Shown here piece by piece: positions 1 to 11,896 of a stretch of 64,000 bases of DNA. How positions within the stretch are numbered: the first letter of the stretch is position 1; every line of letters starts with the position of its first letter. This stretch comes from Sistotremastrum niveocremeum HHB9708 (taxonomy: Eukaryota; Basidiomycota; Agaricomycetes; Sistotremastrales; Sistotremastraceae), in assembly GCA_001630475.1 (NCBI GenBank), contig KV419400.1, forward strand, positions 992,940-1,056,939, read 5' to 3'. The notes under the pieces were generated by a model that was not told where the DNA came from, made no database searches, and saw only the letters and a list, made by a program, of their open reading frames with translations. The position numbers were made by a program, and so were the translations under genes.

Positions 1-1299
1 GTTTTTGAACCCGCAAAACTGGGATAATTGAACCCTGTACCACCTCGGTGAGACAGATAAATACGGGCGCTCTTCGAGGTGACGGCGATGAGATGACAAT
101 CCCCTTTGGATTCAGAAGGGGATACCACGTGAAGGCTGACGATGTCGAACGCCCTTGGCTCAAGGAGAGTATTCCCGGGCGATATGCTCTGGGCCTGATG
201 GCATACATCACGCAGGATGAACTTCTGCGTCAGATGAGGGTCAAGACCATTTGATCCGAGTGACATGACGGTGATGGCATTTGTATTGGAGAGGGTGTAT
301 AAGCAGTTGCGACTGTCATCGACAACGATTGATTTTATCGTGGCTGTTGGAGTGTTAGCCGGGTAGGTAACTGCTGAACGTTTGAGGCACACCTTCAGAA
401 GCCCCCGAGAGGAAAGAAGGCAGAAGACTAGCACCGTATGAAATTGAATGATTTTTCAGCGCGACTTTTGCGGAGAACCAAGATTCGCTAGATGAATAAT
501 CAAGCTCGTACAAAAAGCCGTCGGCTCCTGCCATGAATATTCGACCGGTACTGGTGCCCACGGCTCCGCTCATTGACACCAACTTGGTCGATACCACCAT
601 ATCAGTGGCATATAGCTTGAGGGTCTTGCGAGCTCGTCGCGAAGAACTAGGAACGTTGGTGGCTGAAACACCAATAAGGAGCACGGATGTTCGGGTGCAT
701 ACAACCAGCAGGGAGTTGATTTCATCCACAAAGATGCCGGACTTGGGCTTCAGAAGAGTTACAGACGTGATGACCTCGGACTGCTCAGTGAAAGAATCAA
801 TCTCGTTTCTGTGATTGAAGCTAGATGAGACGGGAGCAAACCGAACAGGACGGGGTGCTCGTACCCTTCGACGTAGTCCCACAAGAAGAGCTTATTGTCA
901 ATCGTTATCCACGCTCGACCAATCTCCACAAAAAGCCCTAGGTCAGATTGCGTAGTTGTATTTTGAAAGTGGCTGAACAGAGGAGTTGGGATTTTGATTT
1001 CGGTTTTCGCGTGGTAAAGTTGCCAGGGTGTTTCATGTTGAGGGACATAAGATGGCGGCGGAGAGATACCCCCTGGCAAAAGAGTCGTCAGAAAATGGCC
1101 AAACCTTGTGAAACGCGAACGTACCAGGAAGAAGTTCGTTGAGGTCGGGAACGAGGCGAGAGTCCTGGACAAACTGGTCTTGGATGGTCTTGCTAGCGTG
1201 TTCCAAACTCGCTAAATCTATATTGGACGACCTGGCTGCACTAGCAGGCTGCTGGGTGTTCAGAGACGCGCTCGCCCCAAAGGATGGATTGTTGGCCAT
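1..1299 (-). CDS. NUP155: Nup155/Nup170-type nucleoporin, N-terminal part (cut by window edge)
   Basis: Inner-ring nucleoporin of the nuclear pore scaffold; only the start of its N-terminal beta-propeller region lies here. The start codon is at 1299. Four exons can be read: 1299-1125, 1072-865, 820-393 and 343 to the edge, with introns of 52, 44 and 49 nt that keep frame. The N-terminus has a Nup155-like helix (ASKTIQDQFVQDSRLVPDL), followed by propeller signatures such as LFLWDYVEG, VITSVTLLKPKSGIF, ATIKSIVVDDSRNCLYTLS and CHLIAVTSKSARIYLS, which match the order in animal Nup155. The family is usually about 1,300-1,500 residues, so roughly 380 are visible. It is divergently placed to the membrane protein gene at 1927. 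The family call is firm; which of the yeast paralogues (Nup157/Nup170) is closer cannot be judged. Confidence 0.88.
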
Positions 1300-1926
1300 A
1301 AAATGCGCGTCGGAAACAGCAACAGTCTGATAGAATTCCGTTAGACGCCCGTGACCGGGCTCTTCGTCGTTGTCTCCGTCTTTCTCAACAACGTCGGTAC
1401 AGTACCATCATGTTCATACATTTAACGTTTCGAGTCAGCGCTTCAGCATCACCAAATGGACTTTGACACGCATATAATGTGTTCACAATATTAAATCAAA
1501 TTTTAAAATAAGAGTGAAAGTACTTGATGAATCGAAACTGTCCAGATTTTTCCACTTGAAGCTTGAACTTCTGACGGAATTGAGCAAGACTTTGGATTTA
1601 CAGTTCTAATTGTTTCGGAAGCTATTGGCATCAAAAGCTAGAAGCCTTGTCGGTCAAGGGGGCATTGTGGGGCCAGGATCTCGAACGATAGTCTGGACAC
1701 ATTGGAACCTTGGACGCTGCATGTTCAAGTGTTCGAGAACGCCGTAAGCGTCGCTATTATGCAGTAGAGCAGTCGAAGTGCTCCAAAGCACGAGGCACTG
1801 CATACATTGATGCTGTGAGATTGCGGCGAAAGCGGCAGGGATTTCTCCGGGTTGGCTGTGCCTAGATTGCACGACTTCAGCTTGACAAGGGTGTCCGCTT
1901 TGCTCTGAGCCACCATCTTCCAAGAC
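1300..1926. other. Intergenic region, divergent promoters
   Basis: About 630 bp between the Nup155 start (- strand) and the membrane protein start (+ strand). There is AT-rich sequence around 1480-1520. I see no conserved coding frame here; open frames on the - strand have no protein-like composition. Confidence 0.5.
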
Positions 1927-3338
1927 ATGTTCTCTCTCAGCTCTCGATGGCTCGTCTTTAGCATCCTGCTCTTGGGCCAGTCTTCCCCCACGTTGGCCGC
2001 AGGCGGCACCTCCCTCGCGCCGTGTACTCAAGCTCAATTGCCCTGGGTGCGCTCGCTGTCAATTTTCTCACCGATAGCAGAAAACTCATCGTGCAACAGG
2101 CATTCAACAGCTTGAACCAGAGCCCATGTCTCGTCGCGGCCGATCTTGGCGCCGTGTGCTCCTCGACTGGAAGTGGGTGACTCACCAAAGCACGTTTCAT
2201 CGCCCACTCATTACCCGAGTAGCATACACCGTTCCTGCTTTGGGCGCGGGTCAATTTTACACGCCCTCCACTGCGGATACCCATTGTGAATGCAGCACCG
2301 TTACATACTCGTTGTTGGGTACTTGACTCTCGTGCATTCCTTGGTTGTCTGTTCTGATTCACCCGTAGCGGCGTGTTCCCTTTGTCAAGGACAGACCCCA
2401 TCAACTTGGACATTCTATGATGAGAATTGTACTTCGATCTCTCCAAGCGTGTAAGTTCCTCCCTGTTCCAATACCCCAATCCTTTTGATTTGACCCGTGT
2501 CATTTAGTTTCCCGCTTCCCATCCCGTCTGGAGTTACCGTTCCTCATTGGGCCTTCCAGGATGTCAATGTACGTTTCCCACCAGTCTGCATAGCGACCTA
2601 ACCTAATTGTTATTGGGCAGTCGTCGGGAAACTTTAACGCTACGCTCGCACAAGCTGACGGAGGTTTGCAAACCTTGTTATCCTTGCTTAGCTTTTTGAA
2701 ACCAAGCTTCCGATTGTAGACTCCCCCGAATCAACCGCGCCGGCGCCCTCTTCCACCTCCACCAGTTCATCGTCCAGCACCTCTAGCCAGAGTTCCAGCT
2801 CTAGTGGCAGCTCTGGCGGCAGTTCATCTGGACATAAGTCCAACACTGGCGCCATTGCAGGTGGTGTCGTCGGTGGGGTTGTTGCACTGCTCTTGATTGG
2901 CTTGTTGGCATTCTTCTTTATGAGGAAACGTCGCGGGTCACAAGCGGACCGCGTCGCTCCTGGTGCATACGAGAATGCCGCCATCGACGGTCCCATCCAT
3001 ACCCCTGACACGGCCGTTGGATCTTATGGCAACATGTCGCAAAAGCCATACGTGAGTCCAATCTTTCATCTGAGTGCAAATCTTCTCATTAATTCTGTGA
3101 ACAGGACCCCTCTGATCCCTCTACATTCCCGAGTAGCGCCATGTCCTACGGGACGTCTAACAACGCTGCCTACAGTCACGGATACAACTCCTCCCAGCAA
3201 GCGATCTACGATTCCTCCGGGCCGACTGGTGACTACAATGGCTCTTTCACGAACAGCGCGACTCACTCGCCTTCCCCTGCCCCGCCTGCCAATGCTCCTG
3301 GAAGGCACCTTGGGTACAGCGGTGTCGCAGAGTTATAA
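1927..3338 (+). CDS. Eight-cysteine, single-pass membrane protein with serine-rich stalk (copy A)
   Basis: Predicted cell-surface protein of about 340 residues in eight exons. It has a signal peptide (hydrophobic FSILLL core, cut near TLAA), then an ectodomain with eight cysteines: one before the first intron, SPCLVAADLGAVC, HCECSTV, ACSLCQG and ENCTS. A segment FPLPIPSGVTVPHWAFQDV follows, then a Ser/Thr stalk from about 2715, one transmembrane helix (AIAGGVVGGVVALLLIGLL) with a basic stop (MRKRR), and a Ser/Tyr/Gly-rich cytoplasmic tail ending GYSGVAEL. Introns include 2047-2111 and 3052-3104 (GT...AG). The layout resembles fungal Mid2/Wsc-type wall sensors, but the cysteine domain is not WSC. 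It is clearly paralogous to the gene at 11897. I do not recognise a named family; a sensor or adhesin role is inference from topology only. Confidence 0.8.
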
Positions 3339-4821
3339 ACTCGTCTCTTTTACATTTGCTTGGTTTTACGCGACTCATGGATTTTGTACTTATCTCAGCG
3401 ATTTATTCTACGGACCCGATATAAAAACATTTTTTTCTCTTGACAGCTCTCTCGATCCTTCAATGTGTCCGCCTGGGCGGTTGCTGACAAAGCCTTCTGG
3501 AGATCTTGGTGGATACCATTCATTGGAAGCCAAGATTTTGAGCGCTGGGGAATATTGCATTGTCTGATGCATGTACATGCCGTTGATAAGGCAATCACGA
3601 TCTTCCTTGTGGGTCAAAGCGGTCGGCTTGGAGCATCCAAAGATCCCTTCAATGACGGACGTTGAACGGCGATCAAGCAATCACGAATACGATATGTCCT
3701 CGTCACTGGTAAGAGTGCGTACGTGTTCCCCTCTTCGAGTCGGGCCCAACAAGAGAGTAAGTTTTAGATGTCGAGCTGACGAGGTCGTTCGGCTCGAAAA
3801 TATTCGTGCCCGAGCCGAGTAGATCTTGGTGCTTTGATCTAAGACCGATCGAGCCGAGGCCGAACCCCGCACTTCTCCAGGGTCCCGAGGCTGGTCATCG
3901 GAAATGACACGGTAAGTGCAACTCAGGGAGAGTGGCATTCATTGCACATCCTGGACGCTATTCAGAGGATGACCAAGCGGGACAAATGAATTAGTAGTGT
4001 ATGGCTCGAGTCAGACCAATTGACGCACAAAACGGGAAAGGTCAATGTATCACAAAAGCCGTTATTTTCGTCCATCTTCAGAACAAACGGTTCTTGATGG
4101 AGGAACGGGGCTTCCGCTTAATTGCTGCCATGGATCGAATTGACTGAATTCCACTTTGGTCTGGTGATAGATCCAACGTCGTTCTACCTTCTATTGTTGG
4201 TGACGGCTCGTGACGGGGCCGTCGATGCGCCCATTGTCGAGACGAGCGTATGAGACTGCTCCAACGGACCTGGGGTGACTCCTACCTCCCCAAAGCAGAG
4301 CGAGAGAATTGTTTCCGAGAATCAGGGCCTCGGTGGTGAAGCGATAAGACCTAGTCATTTGCCGCGATCGGCTATGACTCGAATGTACCTTGGTTGGCCG
4401 AGTACTATCAGGAATCCCGACGGTGAGTGCATCTTCCGTTCGTCCTGGCTCTTGGACCCGTTCGGATTGAGATGAAAGAGATTGCGTGGCTATGACTCGT
4501 CGTCGTTGAGCGTATGCAAAATACAATATCGCGCATCCACCGCATTAAACCACTGGTCTGGACATGACGCGAAAGGCTATGTTGCCACTCATATACTACC
4601 TGAATTAGAAGGAGTAGCAGCCACGCGAGCCAAGTGCAGTGCCTTGTTGCACATGTGGACAAACACGGTCTTCGGTGCCGTTCGCGGAGTTTGAACACGG
4701 AGGGAGATGCCGGCGCAGCAGTGTTATAGTGGGAGACCTGACATCGCCTCAAGTCATCCACGTCTCGTTCCCCCACCACCAGCCTCCAGCTATATCTACT
4801 GCGCCCACTCGTCCGCTAGTC
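3339..4821. other. Long intergenic region upstream of the C2H2 factor gene
   Basis: About 1.48 kb with no supported gene. It contains a GC-rich repeat patch at 3787-3865 (listed separately). Three TGACTC/GAGTCA elements occur near 4004, 4375 and 4492, of the type bound by Gcn4/AP-1-like factors. A TATATC lies near 4792, about 30 bp before the start codon. Functional use of any of these is inference. Confidence 0.4.
3787..3865. repeat. Short GC-rich direct/inverted repeat patch
   Basis: CGAGCCGAG occurs twice in direct orientation (3811-3819 and 3850-3858). The second copy extends into GCCGAAC and is roughly the reverse complement of GTTCGGCTCG at 3787-3796. AGATC-type words also recur between them. 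This could form an imperfect hairpin or be a short remnant of a small element. No terminal repeats with flanking target-site duplication were found. Confidence 0.3.
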
Positions 4822-5851
4822 ATGTCGTCTTTCTTGGATACGAAGAGCTTTGACTGGCTCTCTTTTCCTGCCTCCTCCGACATCCACGCCCCCCATCCCG
4901 ACTTGTTCGAGTTTGACCTCGACAACACGCTCACCGGGAACGACCACAACCAGCTCCAGTCGCTCTCCCTTGATTTTGGAACGGATCCTTATCTCTTCCT
5001 GCGTTCAGAAACCCCTACTTGTGGTCCCCCTTCCACCATCACCGTCTCGTCCGAGTCCACGTACGACGACCGCTCTTCCCACACCGGTTCGCTTTATTAC
5101 CCACAGTCGCCCGCCTTCACCCCACTCGATAACAACTTCCCCGCCGACCTCGCAATGAGCTTCGCCTCGTTCAATGTCGATGCAGAGTCTGCAGCCGCCG
5201 CGATGGCGAACACCGCTGCGCCGCAGCAGGTCGTCAACGCACTCGGTCTTGTCGACGTTAACGCCGGCTTTGACCCTTCCTCTTTTGGGGACCTAACTTC
5301 GTTCGATTACGACTCGTCTTCTTCCGTAGGCGCACCCTCAGACCTTTTCTTCATGCCCCGCAGCGACGTGTCCTTGTCCGCGGCGCAGTCGTCTGCTCCT
5401 ACTAGTACCGCCTCGTCGGTCTCTCCAGTCAATATTCCTTCCGTCACTCTTCCAATGTCGACGCACAATGAGATGCCTGGCACCAACAACGATCCTCGTC
5501 GCCGTTACCAATGCACTTCTTGCAGCAGAGGTTAGTATTATACATATGTTCTTTCACCATATCTGACATTTTTCCTTAGCTTTCGCTCGCGCTTATAACT
5601 TGAAGACTCACATGGCAACCCATGATCCTCACAGGCCCAAGCCTCACACTTGCCCTCATTCTTCTTGCAGTCGCTCCTTCTCGCGCAAGCATGATCTTCA
5701 TCGCCACCTCGTTTCCATTCATCGCGATGAACCCCTCCCTCAGTCCAAGATCGGCATCGCTGCCAAGTCGCAGCGTGGATGGTGCGATGACTGCGGAAAG
5801 GGCTGGTCTGGATCTGCCCCCCTCGCTTGCTCTTGCCAAGAGATCAAGTAA
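4822..5851 (+). CDS. C2H2 zinc-finger transcription factor
   Basis: Probable DNA-binding regulator of about 322 residues, in two exons joined across one 60-nt intron (GTTAGT...CCTTAG) just inside the first finger. The first 220 residues are low-complexity, rich in Ser, Asp and Pro, as in activation regions. The C-terminal third carries two fingers: CTSC...H-X3-H (knuckle FARAYNLKTHMATH) and CPHSSC...H-X4-H (knuckle FSRKHDLHRHLVSIH). A third cysteine cluster, WCDDCGKGW...CSC, ends the protein. The finger pair resembles Crz1/Msn2-like fungal factors, but the rest is too divergent to assign an orthologue. An in-frame upstream extension exists; the ATG at 4822 was chosen because the sequence before it is promoter-like. 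Confidence 0.85.
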
Positions 5852-6398
5852 ACGGGAAATAATTTAACGTCGAATACCTCTCAATGCTTATGTGAGTCCA
5901 ACACCACCTCTCCATCTCAACTTGATTATTTATCATCGTACTTCAAGGCAACCCCCTTCTCCCATACTCCTGACTTCACGTCGGCCGTATGGCCATCAAT
6001 GCCTTGTACTATGTATCGTCCCGTTTGACCACCGAGTTGAACCCAGTGATGGACATAGTCGTTTGTGCATTGTCAAATCTGTCGGACACGATACCTCAGA
6101 TGTGTTTGCGATGACCTGTTCACTGTCATCTTTCAGACTGTCTTATGCTACTGTTCTTTTCCAAGTAGTGTTGTCCTAGATATTCCCTTTTCTCCCCTCT
6201 CATCACATGCACCTTCTTTCTTTTGAACTCTGGTACAACGTTCTTTATTTCAAATTTCCTTCCTCGAATCATCTTCTAAAACGTAGACAGCGAAGCCAAT
6301 CAATTTTTTTTCTATTTATCTCGTGTTGCGAGTATGAAGATTGACATCAACATTTGAGTCGACGACGAAGTGGCTCTTCGTGGTTCGGATAGATCCGT
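5852..6398. other. Intergenic region between C2H2 gene and TIM21
   Basis: About 550 bp holding the 3' end of the C2H2 gene and the TIM21 promoter. It is pyrimidine-rich at 6180-6250 and T-rich around 6303-6318. I see no coding signal. Confidence 0.4.
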
Positions 6399-7660
6399 AT
6401 GACTATGTCCCGACTGCCTGGGACGCTGCTGTGTAGTGTTCAATGCGCTCGTGCTTCGTACATCAGACTACCGAAGCATGTACGATTACTGGAAGTCCGA
6501 GCATTCGCGACTCATCGCGATATCCCAGCGACTTCGCCCATCCTGTCGCAACACTTCGAAGGGCGATCGAATACTGGAGGAGGATCAGTCGGGCCATTCC
6601 AACTCGGCATTTCACAAGACTCTCGTCAAGAGAATGTGAAGAAATGGAGGGACTTGTCTCCTGGGGGTAAAGGTAAGGGAATCATGTTCATATTTCGACG
6701 ACTGTGGATGAAGCCAATGCTCAGTTCTAAGGACGACTGCACGCACGACGAACTTGGGCGTGATATTGCTCGGGGCGGGATTATCTGCTGTTCTGGTCTA
6801 TGCGCTTGCGACGGAACTTTTTGCAAAGAATTCGCCGACCGTGCTGTATGGGCAGGCATGTGAACGTATCAAAGCATCGGCCGAGGTATGTTTTCATATG
6901 AGTTCTTCGTATTATGGCTAAAGTATCACAGGTGCAAAAATATCTACGGGGACCTCTCAGTTTCCATAATAATGCACCCTCATTTGGCCGTCCTCGACAC
7001 CGGAACCGACACGTCTCTTCGCAGCTGGCGGTAGACTCTCAAGGACGGGAACATATGCTGTTAAACTTTTTCGTCTCATGCGATCCAGAACGCGCAGAAG
7101 AAGCCAATGTGGATTCGGATGAACCTATCTGGAGTCGAGTGGGACATTGGTGCAGAACGCAGACGGCGAACGTTCGCGATACATCATGGAGAGAAGCGAA
7201 GGAGTGGACGAAGACGAAGACGAATGACGCTTTGGACTATTCGAAACGCATATTCTTATTGTTGACGGGACAACCTTTACCGCGGCCTGTGACGCATTCT
7301 GGAACGAAGCCTCGAGAGACGGAGATCGGACGGTCTAGTGAAGGCCAGGAGACGAGCACGGCGTGGAGTTTTGCTGGATTGTTTTCTGGACTGAAAGGGA
7401 AGACGAGGGCGGGGAGACGAGATGCAGTTGAGGAAGCGGTGCGGTGGACGGAGGGAGAAGTGCATGCTGATCTTGTGCGAGATGCAAGTGGTGACTTTGT
7501 GTGGCGATATCTGCTTGTGGATATTCCAAGTGAGTCTTTTGTAATGTGAAGTAAGAAAAGCTAATGAAGTGTAGACTCGCGGACACGGAATCCAATACGA
7601 GTGTTTGTTGAACGGTCGGCGGGAGTACGAGAAGGCGAAGCAGTGATGATGTGGGCCTAA
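6399..7660 (+). CDS. TIM21: TIM23-complex subunit Tim21, mitochondrial
   Basis: Inner-membrane protein that links TIM23 to the TOM complex and respiratory chain. Four exons read as an arginine-rich presequence (CARASYIRLPKHVRLLEVRAF), then the Tim21 hallmark: one transmembrane helix (LGVILLGAGLSAVLVYALA) followed by TELFAKNSPTVLYGQACERI, the intermembrane-space domain (VQKYLRGPLSFHN, GREHMLLNFFV) and the C-terminal strand (GDFVWRYLLVDIP). Introns start at 6674, at about 6894 and near 7531. The intermembrane domain holds an insertion of roughly 85 residues between the NFFV and GEVHADLV strands that is absent from yeast Tim21 as I know it. Start 6399 or 6405 (two close ATGs) cannot be separated. 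The stop lies only 162 bp before the catalase start. Confidence 0.88.
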
Positions 7661-7822
7661 TAGTTCTAATAGTGTCATTATTGTAATGCAGATCGATCGA
7701 GGATTTGAGTTGGAGTCCAAACTTGAACGTTTCTCCGCCCTGACGTCGAGCGATGACACCCAATCTTCTCCCGCTCTCCCTCAAGTACTCGACATGGCTC
7801 GCCCTCTCTCTTTCTCCCTGCC

Positions 7823-10517
7823 ATGTCCTCCATTGCCCAAACCGCGAAAAACGCGTTCACGACCATGACCCAAACAGAGAAAGTCGCGCAACTCAGCAAC
7901 AACTTTACCGTCAACACCGAAGCATCCGGTGCCCACCTCACCACCGACCATGGAACTGCCGTCGCCGACACTGACAATTGGCTAAGGGTCACTGATGGCA
8001 CCAAGCACGGTCCATCTCTCCTCGAAGACCAGATTGCCAGAGAAAAGATTCACCGCTTTGACCACGAACGCATCCCAGAGCGCGTCGTGCATGCTAGGCA
8101 AGCCCTGTCCAGATATCCAGCATATATCATGTCCTCATTATTGTGTTCTGAATTACAGGGGTGCAGCAGCTCATGGTTACTTTAAAGTCTATGACAACAG
8201 TGCCTCCAAGTACTCTTACGCTGGTGTTCTCACCGACCCGTCGAGGACTACACCCGTCTTCCTGCGTTTCTCCACTGTCGCCGGTAGTGCTGGCAGCGCA
8301 GATACAGGTGAAGAAGATGTTATTTCGTTTAGCAAGTCGCATATATGCTGACTCGATTCTCCAGTTCGCGATGTTCGAGGTTTCGCCGTCAAGTTCTACA
8401 CCCAAGAGGGTAACTGGGACATTGTTGGGTACGCCACCCCAAAGTCGACATTATATGCACCTCACATCCATTTAGGAATGATATTCCCGTCTTCTTCATT
8501 CAAGATGCCATCAAATTCCCGGACTTGATCCACGCTGTGAAGCCCGAACCTCACAATGGTGTTCCCCAGGCACAATCCGCCCACAACAATTTCTGGTCAG
8601 TGATTAATTGGCCTTCACGCTATTTCGCCTCTGACACTCTCATGTAGGGATTTCGCCTTCCAGCAACCCGAGACCTCTCATATGCTCATGTGGACAATGT
8701 CCGATCGTGGCATTCCTCGTTCATACAGAATGGTTCAGGGCTTTGGCGTCAACACTTTCACCACCGTAAATGCGGAAGGCAAAAGATTCTTTGTCAAGTT
8801 CCACTTTGTCCCAGAACTCGGCGTTCACAGTCTGATGTGGGATGAGGCATTGAAGATTTGTGGCCAAGACCCAGGTACGCCAATAGATCCCTCTGTAGTT
8901 CATCTCCTGACAAACTTGTCCCGATAGACTTCCATCGTAAGGATCTCAACGAGGCCATTGACAATGGTGCCTATCCTAAATGGAAGTTCGGAATGCAAAT
9001 CATTCCCGAAGGCGAGGAAGACAAGTTTGAATTTGAGTATGTTGTTCACTTCACCCAAGTGCATTCCGTGGCTGACGTTCTTCTCAGTATTCTTGATGCC
9101 ACCAAGGTCTGGCCCGAAGAACTAGTTCCCGTTGAATTCTTCGGAGAACTGGTTCTGAACCGCACCGTCGATGAATATTTCCCCGAGACTGAACAAGTCG
9201 CTTTCTGCACGAGCCACGTCGTCCCAGGCATTGGTAAGCCGAGCAACATTCTGAGAGTGTTTTGCTAACGTCGCTATAAACAGGTTTCAGTGACGATCCC
9301 TTGTTGCAAGGAAGGAACTTCTCCTACTTCGACACTCAGATCACTCGTCTGGGTATCAACTGGCAGGAACTCCCGATCAATCGTCCCGTATGCCCCGTGA
9401 TGAACTTCAACCGCGATGGCCAGGGACAACATCGCATTCATAAGGGAACCGTCAACTACTGGCCCAATCGACTTCAGGCGACGCCTCCTAAGCCGGTGGC
9501 ACAAGGCGGTTACTACGAGTGAGTTATCCCTCGACAACGAATGATTATAATTACCAACCTTCGTACAGTTATCCTCAGAAAGTTGGAGGCCTTAAGCAAC
9601 GCGCTCGAGGAGCAAAGTTCAACGAATATTTCAACCAGGCCCAGCTCTTCTACAACAGTCTGGCACCAATCGAGAAGATGCATCTCATCAAGGCGATCTC
9701 ATTCGAGCTTGACCACTGTGACGACCCTCAGGTTTATATCTCAATGACCAAACGCCTCGCAGAGATCGATTTAGACCTCGCCCAACAAGTCGCTGAGAAT
9801 GTTGGAGGGGAGAAGCCTAGCCAAGCTGCTCGTCAAAATCACGGCAAGAAGTCTAAGAACTTGTCTCAGTTCGATCTCATGCCCGAGAATCCCACTATCG
9901 AAACAAGACGCATCGCCATCTTGGTCGCAGATGGCTTCGACTTTTCGTTCGTCGAGGCAATGCGAGCCAGCATCCTCGGAGCGAAAGCCCTTCCCTTCCT
10001 CATTGGACCCCGCAGAGGCTCAATCGCTTCGTCAGATTCAAAGCTGGGTAGCCTGCCAGCCGACCATCATTTCGAGGGAATGAGGTCAACTATGTTCGAT
10101 GCTGTTATCATTCCTCCCGGAGAGAAACATGTCAACACTCTTGCTAAGAATGGTCGTGCTATCCATTGGGTTCGGGAAGCCTTTGGACATTGCAAGACAA
10201 TTGGTGCAGCTGGCGAAGGTATGTTTTCAGTATTCCCTTCGATGAACTGAGGCTGATCCTGCGTAGCTGTGTGGTTCTTGCGTACGGCTGTCAACTTGCC
10301 AGGCGTGGACTTTGCCAACAACGGAAGCGGAGACGCTGTAACAAGCTCTTATGGTGTTGTTACCACTGAAAAGTATAGCTTTACCTCGTCAGCTCTGGAG
10401 CCCATCAAGTTTGCCACCGGTAACGGAGGTTTCCTCTCGAACTTTGCGACGGAATTGAGCAAGCATCGATGCTGGGCACGAGAACTGGATGGGTTGACAG
10501 AGCAAGTTGCATACTAA
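7823..10517 (+). CDS. Large-subunit (clade 2) haem catalase with C-terminal PfpI/DJ-1-like domain
   Basis: Breaks down hydrogen peroxide. Many short introns interrupt the frame. Conserved catalase blocks are seen in order: [18 protein letters not shown] (active-site His), [64 protein letters not shown], and the haem-ligand region ([12 protein letters not shown]). The proximal tyrosine is the Y of SYFDTQ. Beyond residue 500 comes the extra domain of large catalases ([18 protein letters not shown] to the end). No N-terminal signal peptide is seen with the start at 7823 ([12 protein letters not shown]), so a cytosolic or peroxisomal form is more likely than a secreted one. Peroxidase activity of the monofunctional type is family knowledge. 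Confidence 0.93.
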
Positions 10518-10644
10518 ACTTATAATAACTCTCCCAAAATGTATTTGTAATTGTACGAAGAAGAAATCAAACAAACCGTTTATTTCATTGCGCGAGCGAT
10601 ACGTCATCCTTGTTAGAACGCTCACCCTGACCAGATAGCTCCCC

Positions 10645-11454
10645 ATGATACACTCCGTCCTAATATGTGGGTCCTACCTGCACAGTCCCTGCATCTTCTG
10701 AACGCCTTCAAGTCAATACATCAGGAACCCCACGACTGACCAAATTCTACACACCGCTTCACCAACCCGCCCAGCCTCTCATTCAGAAGATATTCTCGCT
10801 GATCGCTACGCGACCTCCAGGTGTCTGTAATTTCCTAGATGCTCCAGACCTCAATGAAACGCTGCGTGCACCTAATACTGCACCTGGAGACGTGAGAGTC
10901 GTTTATCGGAATTATGCTACCCTGTCGTTCGTCTTCGTCGTGGATGGTGCGGAGAGCGAGCTTGGGATTCTGGATCTTATTCAGGTGCGTAATACGAGTT
11001 CTGGTCTTGCTCGAGGAGATGAAATGATAATGTCCTGTCTAGGTCTTCGTGGAATCGTTAGATCGGGCATTTGAGAACGTCTGCGAGTTGGATCTCGTCT
11101 TTCACTTTGACGAGGTACGAATGAACTACATTCGATTACTGGTCTATTCCTGAAACAAAATGATTTTACAGGCGCATCATATTCTCAATGAAGTTATCCA
11201 AGGTGGCTTAGTGTTGGAGACAAACGTGGATGAGATTGCTACCGCTGGTGAGCTCTCCTCATCTCAAAACCTTCTATCAGCATGCACTGACGCTTTCTTA
11301 TGCAGTCCAAGACAAAACGCGTGCCCGCAAGGCATCTCTCACGTCCTCAAACCCACTAGCTATCGGAGGGTCATCATCAGGCTCAAGAAATGGAAGTCTT
11401 CAAACGCCAATGGGATGGTTAACGGGACGATTGACTGGGGTTGGATCACGATGA
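10645..11454 (+). CDS. APS3: AP-3 adaptor complex subunit sigma
   Basis: Small subunit of the AP-3 coat, which sorts cargo from Golgi/endosome to the vacuole. The first coding exon is only 22 nt (10645-10666, MIHSVLI plus one base); a 46-nt intron (10667-10712) restores the expected start MIHSVLIF..GTPRLTKFY. Later exons give the near-invariant core NYATLSFVFVVDGAESELG, ILDLIQVFVESLDRAFENV, CELDLVFHFDEAHHILNEV and GGLVLETNVDEI. The C-terminal tail (SGSRNGSLQTPMGWLTGRL) is Ser/Gly-rich and lineage-specific. An ATG-like reading beginning inside the first intron would miss the true N-terminus. Confidence 0.92.
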
Positions 11455-11896
11455 GAAATCACCATGCATACTCAGCTCTGTGGCATTGTGTATATTTATT
11501 CTTGCATGCTATGAGAGGGCTATGTTGAAAGGAGATAGACTGGCCGTTGAGAGCCCCGAAGGAGCACCGCAGCGTTGTCCGTCTCGCTTCTATTCGCTGT
11601 GCCTGCTGTTTTGCCGAAGCGTGCCGATGACGAAGTGCTTCAAGCCCCTTTTCAGAAAAATAAAGCTGTGCACTTTTTGCTCCCGCTCACGACGACTGAG
11701 CTGAATACTCGGACTCTGTGCCATCCACAAAGGCCAACAGAAGCTGATGATTCTGCACGAATATCTTTTTGATTTGTATTCTCGGAGATGACGAAGAACT
11801 CGCATCAAATGAGGCTGTGAATTGATCTCAGTCAATACGCCGGCCTCGTATGGCTTCCAATACGTCTCACTACTCAACTTGACGATCCTTCCCATC
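11455..11896. other. Intergenic region
   Basis: About 440 bp between AP-3 sigma and the second eight-cysteine gene. No conserved frame was found; it should hold the APS3 3' end and the promoter of the next gene. Confidence 0.4.

Noticed and set aside
1654-2503. Long - strand frames opposite the first eight-cysteine gene
   Set aside because: They are antisense to supported exons and have no recognisable protein features.
10667-10712. A start for AP-3 sigma inside this stretch
   Set aside because: The stretch is a 46-nt intron; the true N-terminus MIHSVLIF comes from a 22-nt upstream exon.
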